Positions 25,363 to 35,242 of a DNA stretch of 64,000 nt are shown one piece after another. The notes under the pieces are model-generated. The model was not told the origin of the DNA. It saw nothing but the letters and a program-made list of their open reading frames with translations, and searched no databases. Each line of letters starts with the position of its first letter. Positions within the stretch are counted from its first letter, which is position 1. The DNA comes from Sinorhizobium americanum (lineage in GTDB: Bacteria > Pseudomonadota > Alphaproteobacteria > Rhizobiales > Rhizobiaceae). The translations under genes and the position numbers were made by a program. The DNA lies in NCBI RefSeq assembly GCF_001651855.1, contig NZ_LNQC01000075.1, positions 76,644 to 140,643 on the forward strand. Direction: 5' to 3'.

Positions 25363-26391
25363 ATGGCCTGGCAACCGGCGGAAAACCGATACGAGAAGAT
25401 GAAGTACAACCGCTGCGGCCGGAGCGGGCTGAAGCTGCCGGCGATCTCGCTGGGGCTGTGGCACAATTTCGGCGGCGACACGCCGCATCAGCGCAAAATC
25501 GACATGTGCCGGACGGCTTTCGACCTCGGCATCACCCATTTCGATCTCGCCAACAACTACGGCCCGCCGCCCGGTTCGGCCGAGACGGCCTTCGGCGAAA
25601 TCCTCAGGACCGATTTCGCCGATCTGCGCGACGAACTCATCATCTCCTCCAAGGCAGGATACGACATGTGGCCGGGTCCCTATGGCGAATGGGGCAGCCG
25701 CAAATATCTGATCGCCTCCTGCGACCAGAGCCTGAAGCGCTTGGGGCTCGACTATGTCGACATCTTCTATTCCCACCGCTTCGATCCGGACACGCCGCTC
25801 GAGGAGACCTGCGGCGCGCTCGACCACATCGTCCGCTCGGGCAGGGCGCTTTATGTCGGCATATCCTCCTACAATTCGCAGCGCACCCGCGAGGCGGCAG
25901 CGATCCTCAAGGAACTCGGCACGCCGTGCCTCATCCACCAGCCGAGCTATTCCATGCTAAACCGCTGGGTCGAAGACGACGGGCTTGTCGGCACCCTTGA
26001 AGAGCTCGGCATCGGCTCGATCGTCTTCTCGCCGCTCGCGCAGGGAATGCTGACGACGAAGTATCTGACTGGCATCCCGGAGGACAGCCGCGCTGCCCAG
26101 AACCACTTCCTCAAGAAGGACTTCATTCGTCCTGCGATCACCGACAACATTCGCAAGTTGAACGCTATCGCCGAACGGCGCGGCCAGACGCTGGCGCAGA
26201 TGGCGCTTGCCTGGGTGCTGCGCGGCGGCCGCATCACCTCGGCACTGATCGGCGCGAGCCGTTCCGAGCAGATCGTCGATTGCGTCAGGGCGCTCGATAA
26301 CGACGCTTTCACGGCCGAGGAACTGGCGGAGATCGACCTCTACGCCCGTGAAGCCGACATCAACCTCTGGGCTTCGTCAGCCGAACGCTGA
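25363..26391 (+). CDS. Aldo-keto reductase (YghZ/Kv-beta-like)
   Basis: A 342-residue NADPH-dependent aldo-keto reductase. It begins YEKMKYNRCGRSGLKLPAISLGLWHNFGG, carries the catalytic Tyr segment FDLANNYGPPPGSAE, the Lys in ISSKAGYDMWPGPYG and the ending LIGASRSEQI typical of the YghZ group. These reduce small aldehydes such as glyceraldehyde phosphate. The ATG at 25363 follows GAGGAGCG; the same frame is open back into the repeat element, but that part is not coding-like. It closes the sugar cluster. Confidence 0.93.
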   Translation: MAWQPAENRYEKMKYNRCGRSGLKLPAISLGLWHNFGGDTPHQRKIDMCRTAFDLGITHFDLANNYGPPPGSAETAFGEILRTDFADLRDELIISSKAGYDMWPGPYGEWGSRKYLIASCDQSLKRLGLDYVDIFYSHRFDPDTPLEETCGALDHIVRSGRALYVGISSYNSQRTREAAAILKELGTPCLIHQPSYSMLNRWVEDDGLVGTLEELGIGSIVFSPLAQGMLTTKYLTGIPEDSRAAQNHFLKKDFIRPAITDNIRKLNAIAERRGQTLAQMALAWVLRGGRITSALIGASRSEQIVDCVRALDNDAFTAEELAEIDLYAREADINLWASSAER

Positions 26392-26610
26392 TTGCACCGG
26401 AATGCCTTGATTTGCCTTGAATTTATGGCAACCGGACATAGTTTCCCAAGCCTGTACAAAAGTAGGGGGCGGCGGCTCGATGCCGCCGCTGGACATGCAT
26501 TCGCTATTCTGTATGGTGCGTTGATGTTGTCCGATTTGCGAAGCCCGTTTGAGGTTGGCTCGGCAGCAGACGAGGAGGAACGAGACCCTTCGCCGGCCCG
26601 AATCGGCTGA

Positions 26611-27789
<1,179 letters not shown>

Positions 27790-27828
27790 CGCAGGGCTGA
27801 GGCGCCGGCGCTAGACCCGGATAGAAGA

Positions 27829-27856
27829 GAAGGCGGGCGGGCGCGTGCCCGCCTTC
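27829..27856 (+). other. Intercistronic hairpin after the TRAP binding-protein gene
   Basis: A perfect 10-bp stem (GAAGGCGGGC / GCCCGCCTTC) with an 8-nt loop and no T run, 39 bp after the stop and before the small permease gene. The placement parallels the hairpins after the two ABC binding-protein genes in this window. Confidence 0.75.
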
Positions 27857-27970
27857 CACTTGGTGTGAGGGGCGATGTTCGGAGGCGCCGTGCATCGTGA
27901 TCTGAGGCCGGCCATAGAAGAACAAGGGCCGGTTCGGCGAACCGTTCGCGAAGGACGGGAGGGGAATACA

Positions 27971-28579
27971 TTGCAATTGGCACTGCGACTCATTGCGGTG
28001 ATCGACGGCTTGAGCAGGCGCATCGGCATCATTGCCATCTACCTCGTGCTCTTCTGTTCGCTGGTCTCCGCTTTTAATGCGATCTTTCGCTACAGCACGG
28101 ACTCGCTTCTCTGGCTGGAGCGCAATTACGGCGGGCTGCACATCTTCGGCGGCATGCTCGATCTATACCGCAACAACTCCAATACGCTCTCGGAAATGCA
28201 GTGGTACATGTTTGCCGCGATCGTTCTGCTCGGCGGGCCGTGGGCGCTGAAGATGAACGAGCACGTGCGGGTCGACCTGTTCTACGGCTGGGTCAGCGAG
28301 CGTACGCGCACCTGGATCGACCTGCTCGGCGGCATTTTCTTCCTGCTGCCCATGTGTCTGCTGATGATTTACTTCACCTGGCCTTGGTTCGTTCAGTCCT
28401 GGGTTACGAATGAGGGCTCGCTCAATGCCGGCGGTCTGCCGCGCTGGCCGGTGAAGCTGCTGATTCCGGTCGGCTTCGGGCTGGTCGCCCTGCAGGGCGT
28501 TGCCGAGATCATCAAATGCATTCTGGCTCTGACCACGAACTATGTCCGTGAATTCGCCTACGAGAAGCCGCTGCAATGA
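27971..28579 (+). CDS. TRAP transporter small permease (DctQ)
   Basis: A 202-residue membrane protein with four helices (IGIIAIYLVLFCSLVSAF, MFAAIVLLGGPWAL, WIDLLGGIFFLLPMCLLMIYF, LLIPVGFGLVALQGVAEI) and the DctQ motif HVRVDLFYGWVS. It couples the binding protein to the large permease. The TTG at 27971 is preferred because it follows GGGAGGGG at good spacing; the frame is open up to 27875 with non-hydrophobic sequence. Its stop overlaps the next start. Confidence 0.9.
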   Translation: MQLALRLIAVIDGLSRRIGIIAIYLVLFCSLVSAFNAIFRYSTDSLLWLERNYGGLHIFGGMLDLYRNNSNTLSEMQWYMFAAIVLLGGPWALKMNEHVRVDLFYGWVSERTRTWIDLLGGIFFLLPMCLLMIYFTWPWFVQSWVTNEGSLNAGGLPRWPVKLLIPVGFGLVALQGVAEIIKCILALTTNYVREFAYEKPLQ

Positions 28580-30024
28580 TGGACTGGTTCGTACACAACA
28601 TCGCGCCCCTGATGTTCCTAGGGCTGATCTTCTTCATGGTCATCGGTTACCCGGCGGCCTTCTCGCTGGCGGCGGTAGGGCTCTTCTTCGGGCTGATCGC
28701 AATCGAGCTCGGCCTGATCGCGCCGGACTTCCTCGGTAATCTTACTTACCAGCTCTTTTCGGTGGTCTCGAACGAGCTCTTGCTGGCGATCCCGTTCTTC
28801 ACCTTCATGGGCGTCATTCTCGAACGATGCGGGCTCGCCGAGGACCTGCTCGAGGGGTTCGGGCAGCTTTTCGGCGGCGTGCGCGGCGGTCTTTCCTATG
28901 CGGTCATCCTCGTCGGTGCCATCCTCGGAGCGATCACCGGTACGGTCGCCGCCTCGGTCATCGCCATGGGGCTGATCTCGCTGCCGATCATGACGAAATA
29001 CGGCTATAACGTGCGCCATGCGACCGGCGTCATCGCGGCCTCAGGCACGATCACGCAGCTCATTCCGCCCTCGCTGGTGCTGATCGTTCTGGCGGACCAG
29101 CTGCAGAGATCGCCCGGCGACATGTATATCGGTGCGACCGGCGCCAGCATCGTCCAGGTGCTGCTGTTCATGGGCTGGGTCTTCCTGCTCAGCATCTTCA
29201 AGCCCGATCATGTGCCGGCGCTGCCCCCTGAAGCGCGCACGCTCCGCGGCTGGCCGCTCTACAGGAAATGCATCCGCGGCATGGTGCCGTCGCTGGCGCT
29301 GATCTTCGTCGTCCTCGGCACGATCTTCATGGGGCTGGCGACGCCGACTGAGGCGGGTGCGATGGGCGTCGTCGGCGCCTTCATTCTCGCCTGGCTGAAC
29401 CGGCGGCTGACCTGGAACCTCGTCTATCAGGGCATGGACATCACCATGCGGCTGACGGCCATGGTCGTCTTCATTCTGCTCGGCGCCCGTGTGTTCAGCC
29501 TCGTGTTCCAGGGTGTGGGCGGCGGACACTGGATCGAAAGCATGCTGACGTCGCTTCCGGGCGGGGTTGTCGGCTTCCTGATCTTCGTCAACATCTTCGT
29601 CTTCATCATGGCGTTCTTCCTCGATTTCTTCGAGATCGCCTTCATCATCATCCCGTTGTTGGCACCGGCCGCGACCGCACTCGGCATCGACCTCATCTGG
29701 TTCGGGGTGATGATCTGCGCCAACATGCAGACGAGCTTCATGCATCCGCCCTTCGGCTTCGCGCTGTTCTACCTGCGCGGCATAGCCCCCAGGACGATTC
29801 GCACGCGCGACATCTACTTTGGTGCGATCCCCTGGCTCTGCCTGCAGCTCATCCTGGTGGGTCTGTTGATCGCCTTCCCCGAAATGGTCACCTTCTTCCT
29901 CGACAAGGAGGTCGTCCAGGACCTCGATACGATCAAGAGTCTCGTGCCGGGTGCCGACGGCGGCACGCAGAATGGACTTGATTCGCCTCCGTCTTTCGGG
30001 CTCGATTCTCCACCGAAGTTCTGA
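28576..30024 (+). CDS. TRAP transporter large permease (DctM)
   Basis: A 482-residue inner-membrane protein with about twelve helices that carries out Na+-coupled uptake. Motifs include GGLSYAVILVGAILGAITGTVAASVIAMG, GVIAASGTITQLIPPSLVLIVLADQ and GLATPTEAGAMGVVGAF, all DctM hallmarks. It overlaps the DctQ stop by 4 bp. The C-terminus ends in a short duplicated LDSPPSF/LDSPPKF sequence. A hairpin follows at 30035-30060. Confidence 0.95.
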   Translation: MMDWFVHNIAPLMFLGLIFFMVIGYPAAFSLAAVGLFFGLIAIELGLIAPDFLGNLTYQLFSVVSNELLLAIPFFTFMGVILERCGLAEDLLEGFGQLFGGVRGGLSYAVILVGAILGAITGTVAASVIAMGLISLPIMTKYGYNVRHATGVIAASGTITQLIPPSLVLIVLADQLQRSPGDMYIGATGASIVQVLLFMGWVFLLSIFKPDHVPALPPEARTLRGWPLYRKCIRGMVPSLALIFVVLGTIFMGLATPTEAGAMGVVGAFILAWLNRRLTWNLVYQGMDITMRLTAMVVFILLGARVFSLVFQGVGGGHWIESMLTSLPGGVVGFLIFVNIFVFIMAFFLDFFEIAFIIIPLLAPAATALGIDLIWFGVMICANMQTSFMHPPFGFALFYLRGIAPRTIRTRDIYFGAIPWLCLQLILVGLLIAFPEMVTFFLDKEVVQDLDTIKSLVPGADGGTQNGLDSPPSFGLDSPPKF

Positions 30025-30034
30025 CAGGTGGAGT

Positions 30035-30060
30035 GGCGGGTAGGCTTCGGCCTTCCCGCC
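30035..30060 (+). terminator. Hairpin after the TRAP operon
   Basis: An 11-bp stem with one mismatch (GGCGGGTAGGC / GCCTTCCCGCC) and a TTCG tetraloop, 10 bp after the DctM stop. There is no T run, so it may stabilise the mRNA end or terminate only partly. Confidence 0.6.
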
Positions 30061-30125
30061 GGGCCATTTCATGAAACCGCATTGGCGCGTGACTGGTACG
30101 TCAGCATGAGCGAGGGAGCTTTCTC

Positions 30126-31751
30126 ATGACCGCGATGATCCGCAATCCGATCCTGCCGGGCTTCAATCCCGACCCGTCGATCTGCCGGGTTGGCGGCGAC
30201 TATTACATCGCGACGTCCACCTTCGAGTGGTTTCCGGGCGTGCAGATCCACCACTCGCGCGATCTCGTGAACTGGCGTCTCGTCCGTCGGCCGCTGGAGA
30301 GGGCGAGCCAGCTCGACATGCGCGGCAATCCCGACAGCTGCGGGATATGGGCCCCGTGCCTTTCCTATTGCGACGGGCTGTTCTGGCTCGTCTATACGGA
30401 CGTGAAGCGATTCGACGGCAACTTCAAGGATGCGCACAACTACATCGTCACAGCCGAAGCGGTGGAGGCGACCTGGTCCGACCCCGTCTATGTAAACTCC
30501 TCCGGCTTCGATCCGTCGCTCTTCCATGATGAGGACGGCCGCAAGTGGTTCCTGAACATGCAGTGGAACCATCGCACCGAGAGTTTTGGCGGTGCGCCGA
30601 AGCATCCGGCCTTCGACGGCATCTTGCTGCAGGAATGGGACGAGCGGACGCGCAAGCTCGTCGGTCCGGTCAAGAACATCTTCGCCGGCAGTCCGCTCGG
30701 TCTCGTCGAGGGTCCGCATCTCTTCAAACGTGATGGCTGGTATTACCTGACCACGGCGGAGGGGGGAACGGGCTACGACCATGCGGTGACCATGGCGCGC
30801 TCGCGGACGATCGACGGCCCGTATGAGATGCACCCGCAGGTTCATCTCATCACCTCGAAGGATCATCCGGAGGCGCCGCTGCAGCGGGCCGGCCACGGTC
30901 AATATGTCGAGACGCCGGATGGGCAGGCCTATCACACGCATCTTTGCGGCCGGCCGCTGCCGCCGCATCGCCGCTGCACGCTCGGCCGCGAGACGGCCCT
31001 GCAGAAGTGCGTCTGGCGGGAAGACGGTTGGCTTTATCTGGAAAGCGGCGGCATCGTGCCGGAGCTAAGCGTCCCGGCTCCGGCCGAGACGAGCTTTCTT
31101 TCGCAGCCCGCCGTCATCGAGACGGATTTCGACGAGACGACCCTTGCGCCTGAGTTTCAATGGCTGCGCACGCCGCTGCCGGAGCGAATCTTCTCGCCGG
31201 AGAGGCGCGAAGGACATTTGCGCCTCTTCGGCCGCGAAAGCATCGGCAGTTGGTTCGAGCAGGCGCTCGTGGCGAGGCGCCAGGAGCATCATTCGTTCCG
31301 AGCCGAGACGGTCGTCGACTTTGCACCCCATACCTACCAGCAGGTCGCCGGCCTGACGCACTATTATAACCGCCACAAGTTCCACGCGCTCGGCGTCACC
31401 TGCCACGAGACGCTCGGCCGCGTCGTCACCATCCTTTCGTGCCCGGGTGATTTTCCGCACGGACGTCTGGAGTATCCGGCAGGGAGCGGCGTGGCTATTC
31501 CGGATGGCGCGGTTCACCTGGCGATGGAGGTCAGGGACAACGAACTCCAGTTCTTCTGGCGGGCCAACGCTGAGGAGGATTGGACCTCCATCGGGCCCAT
31601 GCTGGATGCGGGCGTCGTTTCGGACGAGGGCGGCCGCGGCGAGCACGGCTCTTTCACCGGCGCCTTTGCCGGCATGTTCGCCTTCGACACATCCGGCAGC
31701 GGAATGCCGGCGGATTTCGACCGCTTTCGCTATCAGGCGCTTGGTTTGTGA
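30126..31751 (+). CDS. Glycoside hydrolase family 43 beta-xylosidase
   Basis: A 541-residue cytosolic beta-xylosidase/arabinofuranosidase. The five-bladed propeller carries the catalytic base in FNPDPS (D16), the pKa-modulating aspartate in FDPSLF (D129) and the general acid in VEGPHL (E195). The C-terminal beta-sandwich (YQQVAGLTHYYNRHKFHALG) is as in GH43 xylosidases of about 540 residues. No signal peptide, so xylo-oligosaccharides must be imported. It lies 101 bp behind the TRAP operon on the same strand. Confidence 0.94.
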   Translation: MTAMIRNPILPGFNPDPSICRVGGDYYIATSTFEWFPGVQIHHSRDLVNWRLVRRPLERASQLDMRGNPDSCGIWAPCLSYCDGLFWLVYTDVKRFDGNFKDAHNYIVTAEAVEATWSDPVYVNSSGFDPSLFHDEDGRKWFLNMQWNHRTESFGGAPKHPAFDGILLQEWDERTRKLVGPVKNIFAGSPLGLVEGPHLFKRDGWYYLTTAEGGTGYDHAVTMARSRTIDGPYEMHPQVHLITSKDHPEAPLQRAGHGQYVETPDGQAYHTHLCGRPLPPHRRCTLGRETALQKCVWREDGWLYLESGGIVPELSVPAPAETSFLSQPAVIETDFDETTLAPEFQWLRTPLPERIFSPERREGHLRLFGRESIGSWFEQALVARRQEHHSFRAETVVDFAPHTYQQVAGLTHYYNRHKFHALGVTCHETLGRVVTILSCPGDFPHGRLEYPAGSGVAIPDGAVHLAMEVRDNELQFFWRANAEEDWTSIGPMLDAGVVSDEGGRGEHGSFTGAFAGMFAFDTSGSGMPADFDRFRYQALGL

Positions 31752-31765
31752 TCTGAGATTGTTTG

Positions 31766-31810
31766 TAAGAAAATTCTTATAAGCATCGATTATCATTACA
31801 TAAATGTAAT
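31766..31810. promoter_or_regulatory. Two AT-rich dyads upstream of the RcnB-like gene
   Basis: TAAGAAAATTCTTA (31766-31779) and ATTACAT-AA-ATGTAAT (31795-31810) lie 67-110 bp before the RcnB-like gene in a markedly AT-rich stretch. The second uses the same 7-mers as one of the znu palindromes (33439-33455), in the opposite order. A metal-responsive operator is possible; this is inference. Confidence 0.4.
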
Positions 31811-31876
31811 CTCGATTTCATGTTCTGTTCAGGAGGCGGGGACTAGTTTTCGGGAGCAGACAAGAAAGGAAACCCC

Positions 31877-32248
31877 ATGAAACGCCTCCTGATCGCGCTC
31901 GTCGCCAGTTCATTCCTAGCCACGCCGATGGCGTTCGCTCAGACGACCGGCGCCTCCTTCGAGCTTGCACAGGCGCATGATCGCTATCGTCACAGGCCGG
32001 TCGATCGCCATGTCGAGAAGCGGGTCGAAAAGACCATCGAAAAGCGCGTGATCATCAAGAAATACCGCTGGGCGCGCGGCGATAGGCTGAGCCCGTCCGA
32101 GCGGCGCCATATGGCCTATGTCCGCGATTACCGGCGCTATAGGCTGCGAACCCCGCCGCGCGGCCAGCAATGGGTGCGCGTCGACAATGACTTGCTGCTG
32201 ATCAGCCTTGCTACGGGTGTCATCGTCGGCTTGGCCTCGGCCCATTAG
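31877..32248 (+). CDS. RcnB-like periplasmic protein
   Basis: A 123-residue exported protein with a Sec signal (MKRLLIALVASSFLATPMAFAQ). The mature part is rich in His and Arg (HDRYRHRPVDRHVEK) and shows the RcnB pattern: WARGDRLSPSERRHMAYVRDYRRYRLRTPPRGQQWVRVDNDLLLISLATGVI. RcnB proteins take part in nickel/cobalt homeostasis in enterobacteria; here only the family resemblance is clear. An AGGAAACCCC site precedes the ATG. It converges with znuA, separated by a bidirectional hairpin. Confidence 0.88.
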   Translation: MKRLLIALVASSFLATPMAFAQTTGASFELAQAHDRYRHRPVDRHVEKRVEKTIEKRVIIKKYRWARGDRLSPSERRHMAYVRDYRRYRLRTPPRGQQWVRVDNDLLLISLATGVIVGLASAH

Positions 32249-32302
32249 TATGTGAATGCGAGGGACGAGAGGAATTCGGCGCTCGACGCCGTCATGAAGA
32301 AG

Positions 32303-32322
32303 GCGGGCTCCTGCGAGCCCGC
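32303..32322. terminator. Bidirectional hairpin between the RcnB-like gene and znuA
   Basis: An 8-bp perfect stem (GCGGGCTC / GAGCCCGC) with loop CTGC, located between convergent genes. Pyrimidine-rich flanks on both strands fit termination in both directions. Confidence 0.65.
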
Positions 32323-32339
32323 TCTCGCTTCCAGGAGGG

Positions 32340-33362
32340 TTAACTGGCCGAAGAAAGGCAGTCCTTCAGCGAAGCGCCGACATTTTCCATCAGCTGAAAG
32401 TAAAGATCCGGGCCTGCCTCCAGAGTGGCCGCCTCCGGGTCGAGCGTGCCGGACTTGGCCGGCGTGCCCTCTAGCACGACATTGACCAGCTTCGGCTCGA
32501 ATTGCGGTTCGGCAAAGACGCAGGTGGCGCCGAGATCCTCGATCTTGGCGTGGATCTCGGAAAGCCGCTCCGCGCCCGGCAGCACCTCCGGGCTGACGGT
32601 GATCGAGCCGGCGACGCGCACGTCGTAGCGGTGCTCGAAATATTGATAGGCATCATGGAAGACGATGAAGGGCTTGTCCTTGATCGGTGCGACCGTCTCG
32701 GCGAGGCTCTTGTCCAGGCCATCGAGCCTCTGGTTCAGCTTCTCCAGATTCGTCCGGTAAGCCGCGGCATTGGCGGGGTCAGCTTCGGCGAGCGTCTTCT
32801 CGATCTCGGCGGCCATTGCCTTGGCATTCATCGGGTCGAGCCACAGATGCATGTCGAATTCGCTTTCGCCGTGAGCGTGATGGTGCTCGGCTTCCTCCGC
32901 TGCGGCGCCATGGGCGTCGGCATCGTGCCCCTCGTGGCTGGCGTCCTCGGCACCGTGCTCGTGCCCTTCCTCGCCATGCTGATCGTCATCGTCGTGCGGT
33001 TCGAAGGCGCCGCCTTCGCGGAATTTCAGTTTCTCGATACCGGGCGCCTCGCTGAGTTCGACCACTTTGGCGTCGCCGCCGAGGGCTTCAAGCGGTTTTT
33101 CAAGGAAGATCTCGAGCCCGGGGCCGACCAAGAACACCAGGTTTGCCGCCTGCAGGGCGGCGGCGTTTGAAGGCTTCATATTGTAGGTATGGGGTGAGGC
33201 GGCGCCTTCGACGATCAGCGAGGGCTCGCCGACGCCCTGCATGATCGAGGCGACGAGGGAATGGATCGGCTTGATCGAGACCACCACATTGGGAGCCCCC
33301 GCCCAGGCGGGCGACGACAGCAGGAGGGGGGAGAGCAGGAGGAGGGCAGGCGTCGATTTCAT
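32340..33362 (-). CDS. znuA: Zinc ABC transporter periplasmic binding protein ZnuA
   Basis: A 340-residue zinc-binding protein with a Sec signal (MKSTPALLLLSPLLLSSPAWA). The metal site is formed by the histidines in IKPIHSLVASIMQGVGEPSL, SPHTYNMKPSNA and the later HLWLDPMNAKAM and FHDAYQYFEHRY segments. A long His/Asp/Glu-rich loop at about residues 120-166 is the zinc-specific feature that separates ZnuA from manganese-binding relatives. It is divergent from znuCB-zur across a region with two Zur-like palindromes. Confidence 0.96.
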   Translation of the reverse strand: MKSTPALLLLSPLLLSSPAWAGAPNVVVSIKPIHSLVASIMQGVGEPSLIVEGAASPHTYNMKPSNAAALQAANLVFLVGPGLEIFLEKPLEALGGDAKVVELSEAPGIEKLKFREGGAFEPHDDDDQHGEEGHEHGAEDASHEGHDADAHGAAAEEAEHHHAHGESEFDMHLWLDPMNAKAMAAEIEKTLAEADPANAAAYRTNLEKLNQRLDGLDKSLAETVAPIKDKPFIVFHDAYQYFEHRYDVRVAGSITVSPEVLPGAERLSEIHAKIEDLGATCVFAEPQFEPKLVNVVLEGTPAKSGTLDPEAATLEAGPDLYFQLMENVGASLKDCLSSAS

Positions 33363-33438
33363 CGGATTCTCCGAGGTTGCAGTTCAATGTTCAAATCGCA
33401 CCAGCGAATCTGCGCTTCCGAGATTGCGCGGCATCGCC

Positions 33439-33455
33439 ATGTAATGTTATTACAT
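33439..33455. promoter_or_regulatory. Zur-like palindrome, znuA-proximal
   Basis: ATGTAAT-GTT-ATTACAT is a perfect 7-3-7 palindrome in the znuA/znuC intergenic region. It is centred 22 bp from the second palindrome. AT-rich palindromes of this type are typical for Fur-family regulators. Confidence 0.7.
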
Positions 33456-33461
33456 CAATTG

Positions 33462-33476
33462 CGTTATGCTATAACG
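33462..33476. promoter_or_regulatory. Zur-like palindrome, znuC-proximal
   Basis: CGTTAT-GCT-ATAACG is a perfect 6-3-6 palindrome that resembles the alphaproteobacterial Zur box core GTTAT-N-ATAAC. It lies 23 bp before the znuC start, so Zur-Zn would block both divergent promoters. Confidence 0.75.
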
Positions 33477-33498
33477 TGTGCGATAGCCAGAGGCAACC

Positions 33499-34428
33499 GT
33501 GAAAGAACGGAATTTTTCGATGCTGAATTTCCGATCGCCAGACATTGTGCCGCTCGTCAGCCTTACCAATGCCGGCGTGCGCCGCAATAGGCGCTGGCTC
33601 GTGCGCGGCGTCGAGTTTTCGATCAGCCGCGGCGAGATCGTCACGCTCATCGGGCCGAACGGTTCGGGGAAATCGACGACTGCGAAGACCGCCATCGGGG
33701 TGTTGAAGCCCGATGAAGGCAGTGTCGCGCGGCTTGCCGGTCTCAAGGTCGGCTACGTACCGCAAAAGCTTGCTGTCGATTGGACCCTGCCGCTGACGGT
33801 CGAGCGGTTGATGACACTGACCGGGCCATTGAAGGGCAGGGAGATCGAGGAAGCGCTGGCCGCAACGGGCATGCTGCATATGGCCAAGGCCGAGGTGCAG
33901 CATCTTTCTGGCGGCGAATTCCAGCGGGCGCTGCTGGCGCGCGCCATCGCCCGCAAGCCGGATCTGCTCGTTCTCGACGAGCCGGTGCAGGGCGTCGACT
34001 TTTCCGGCGAGATCGCGCTCTACGAATTGATCAAGCAGATCCGCAACCGCACCGGCTGCGGCATCCTGCTGATCTCGCATGATCTGCACATCGTTATGGC
34101 GGAGACCGATACGGTCGTTTGCCTGAACGGCCATGTATGCTGCCGCGGCACGCCGCAGGCCGTCAGCCAGAGCCCGGAATATCTGAAACTGTTCGGGCGG
34201 CGGGCCGCCGGGGCGCTCGCCGTCTACAGTCATCACCACGACCACACGCATCTGCCGGACGGGCGGGTGCTGCACGCCGACGGCAGCATCACCGAGAGCT
34301 GTTTCCCCGGCGATGGCCATCATCACCATGACGAGGCCGAAAACGTCCACGACCACGAGCCGGACTGCGGTTGCGGCCATCACACACGCCTGCACGGATT
34401 CGACGCCGCGGAGAAGCGCGATGCTTGA
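33499..34428 (+). CDS. znuC: Zinc ABC transporter ATP-binding protein ZnuC
   Basis: A 309-residue ATPase of the zinc importer. It has Walker A GPNGSGKST, signature LSGGEFQRALLARAI, Walker B LLVLDEPVQGVD and switch ISHDLH. The C-terminus is a His/Cys-rich tail (HHHDHTHLPDG, HHHHDEAENVHDHEPDCGCGHH), as in rhizobial ZnuC and probably zinc-sensing. The GTG at 33499 has an AGAGG site; an ATG at 33520 is the alternative. Its stop overlaps znuB. Confidence 0.96.
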   Translation: MKERNFSMLNFRSPDIVPLVSLTNAGVRRNRRWLVRGVEFSISRGEIVTLIGPNGSGKSTTAKTAIGVLKPDEGSVARLAGLKVGYVPQKLAVDWTLPLTVERLMTLTGPLKGREIEEALAATGMLHMAKAEVQHLSGGEFQRALLARAIARKPDLLVLDEPVQGVDFSGEIALYELIKQIRNRTGCGILLISHDLHIVMAETDTVVCLNGHVCCRGTPQAVSQSPEYLKLFGRRAAGALAVYSHHHDHTHLPDGRVLHADGSITESCFPGDGHHHHDEAENVHDHEPDCGCGHHTRLHGFDAAEKRDA

Positions 34429-35242
34429 CGATTTCTTCATCCGGGCGCTGGTCGCCGGCATCGGCATCGCCATGGTCGCGGGGCCGCTCGGCTGCTTTGT
34501 CATCTGGCGGCGCATGGCCTATTTCGGCGACACGATGGCGCATTCGGCGCTGCTTGGCGTGGCGCTGTCGCTGCTTCTCGACCTCAATCTGATGGTCAGT
34601 GTCTTCATCGTCGCCTCGGTCGTTTCGCTGCTGCTTCTCTTCCTGCAGAGGCGCGGCGCGCTGTCGACGGATGCGCTGCTCGGCATTCTATCGCATTCGG
34701 CGCTGTCGATCGGCCTGGTCATCGTCGCCTTCATGACCTGGGTCCGCATCGACCTCGTCGGCTTCCTTTTCGGCGATATCCTCGCCGTTTCGGAGGCCGA
34801 TATCGACATCATCTGGGGCGGCGGCATCCTGGTGATCCTGGCGCTCGTCTATCTCTGGCGGCCGTTGCTCGCCTCGACGGTCAACCCGGAGCTCGCAGAG
34901 GCCGAGGGGATGAACCCGGAAAGGGCGCGGCTCTTCTTCATGCTGCTGATGGCGCTGGTGATTGCGATCGCCATGAAGATCGTCGGCATTCTCCTCATCA
35001 CTTCGCTGCTGATCATCCCGGCGGCGACCGCGCGGCGCTTCGCCACCTCGCCGGAAGTCATGGCGGTTCTCGCCTCGCTGATCGGCGCCCTTGCCGTCAC
35101 CGGCGGTCTTTTCGGCTCGCTGCACTGGGATACGCCGTCCGGACCCTCTATCGTGGTTGCCGCCCTGGCGCTCTTCGTCTTGAGTCTGTTGCCTGTCGGC
35201 CGACTGGAACGCGCGTCACATACTTCGCATGGAGGAAAATGA
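34421..35242 (+). CDS. znuB: Zinc ABC transporter permease ZnuB
   Basis: A 273-residue inner-membrane permease with about eight helices, of the metal ABC-3 family. It starts MLDDFFIRALVAGIGIAMVAGPLGCFVIWRRMAYFGDTMAHSALLG, the conserved start of ZnuB. The ATG at 34421 overlaps the znuC stop by 8 bp; the longer open frame upstream is an out-of-register reading of znuC. Its stop overlaps zur (ATGA). Confidence 0.96.
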   Translation: MLDDFFIRALVAGIGIAMVAGPLGCFVIWRRMAYFGDTMAHSALLGVALSLLLDLNLMVSVFIVASVVSLLLLFLQRRGALSTDALLGILSHSALSIGLVIVAFMTWVRIDLVGFLFGDILAVSEADIDIIWGGGILVILALVYLWRPLLASTVNPELAEAEGMNPERARLFFMLLMALVIAIAMKIVGILLITSLLIIPAATARRFATSPEVMAVLASLIGALAVTGGLFGSLHWDTPSGPSIVVAALALFVLSLLPVGRLERASHTSHGGK

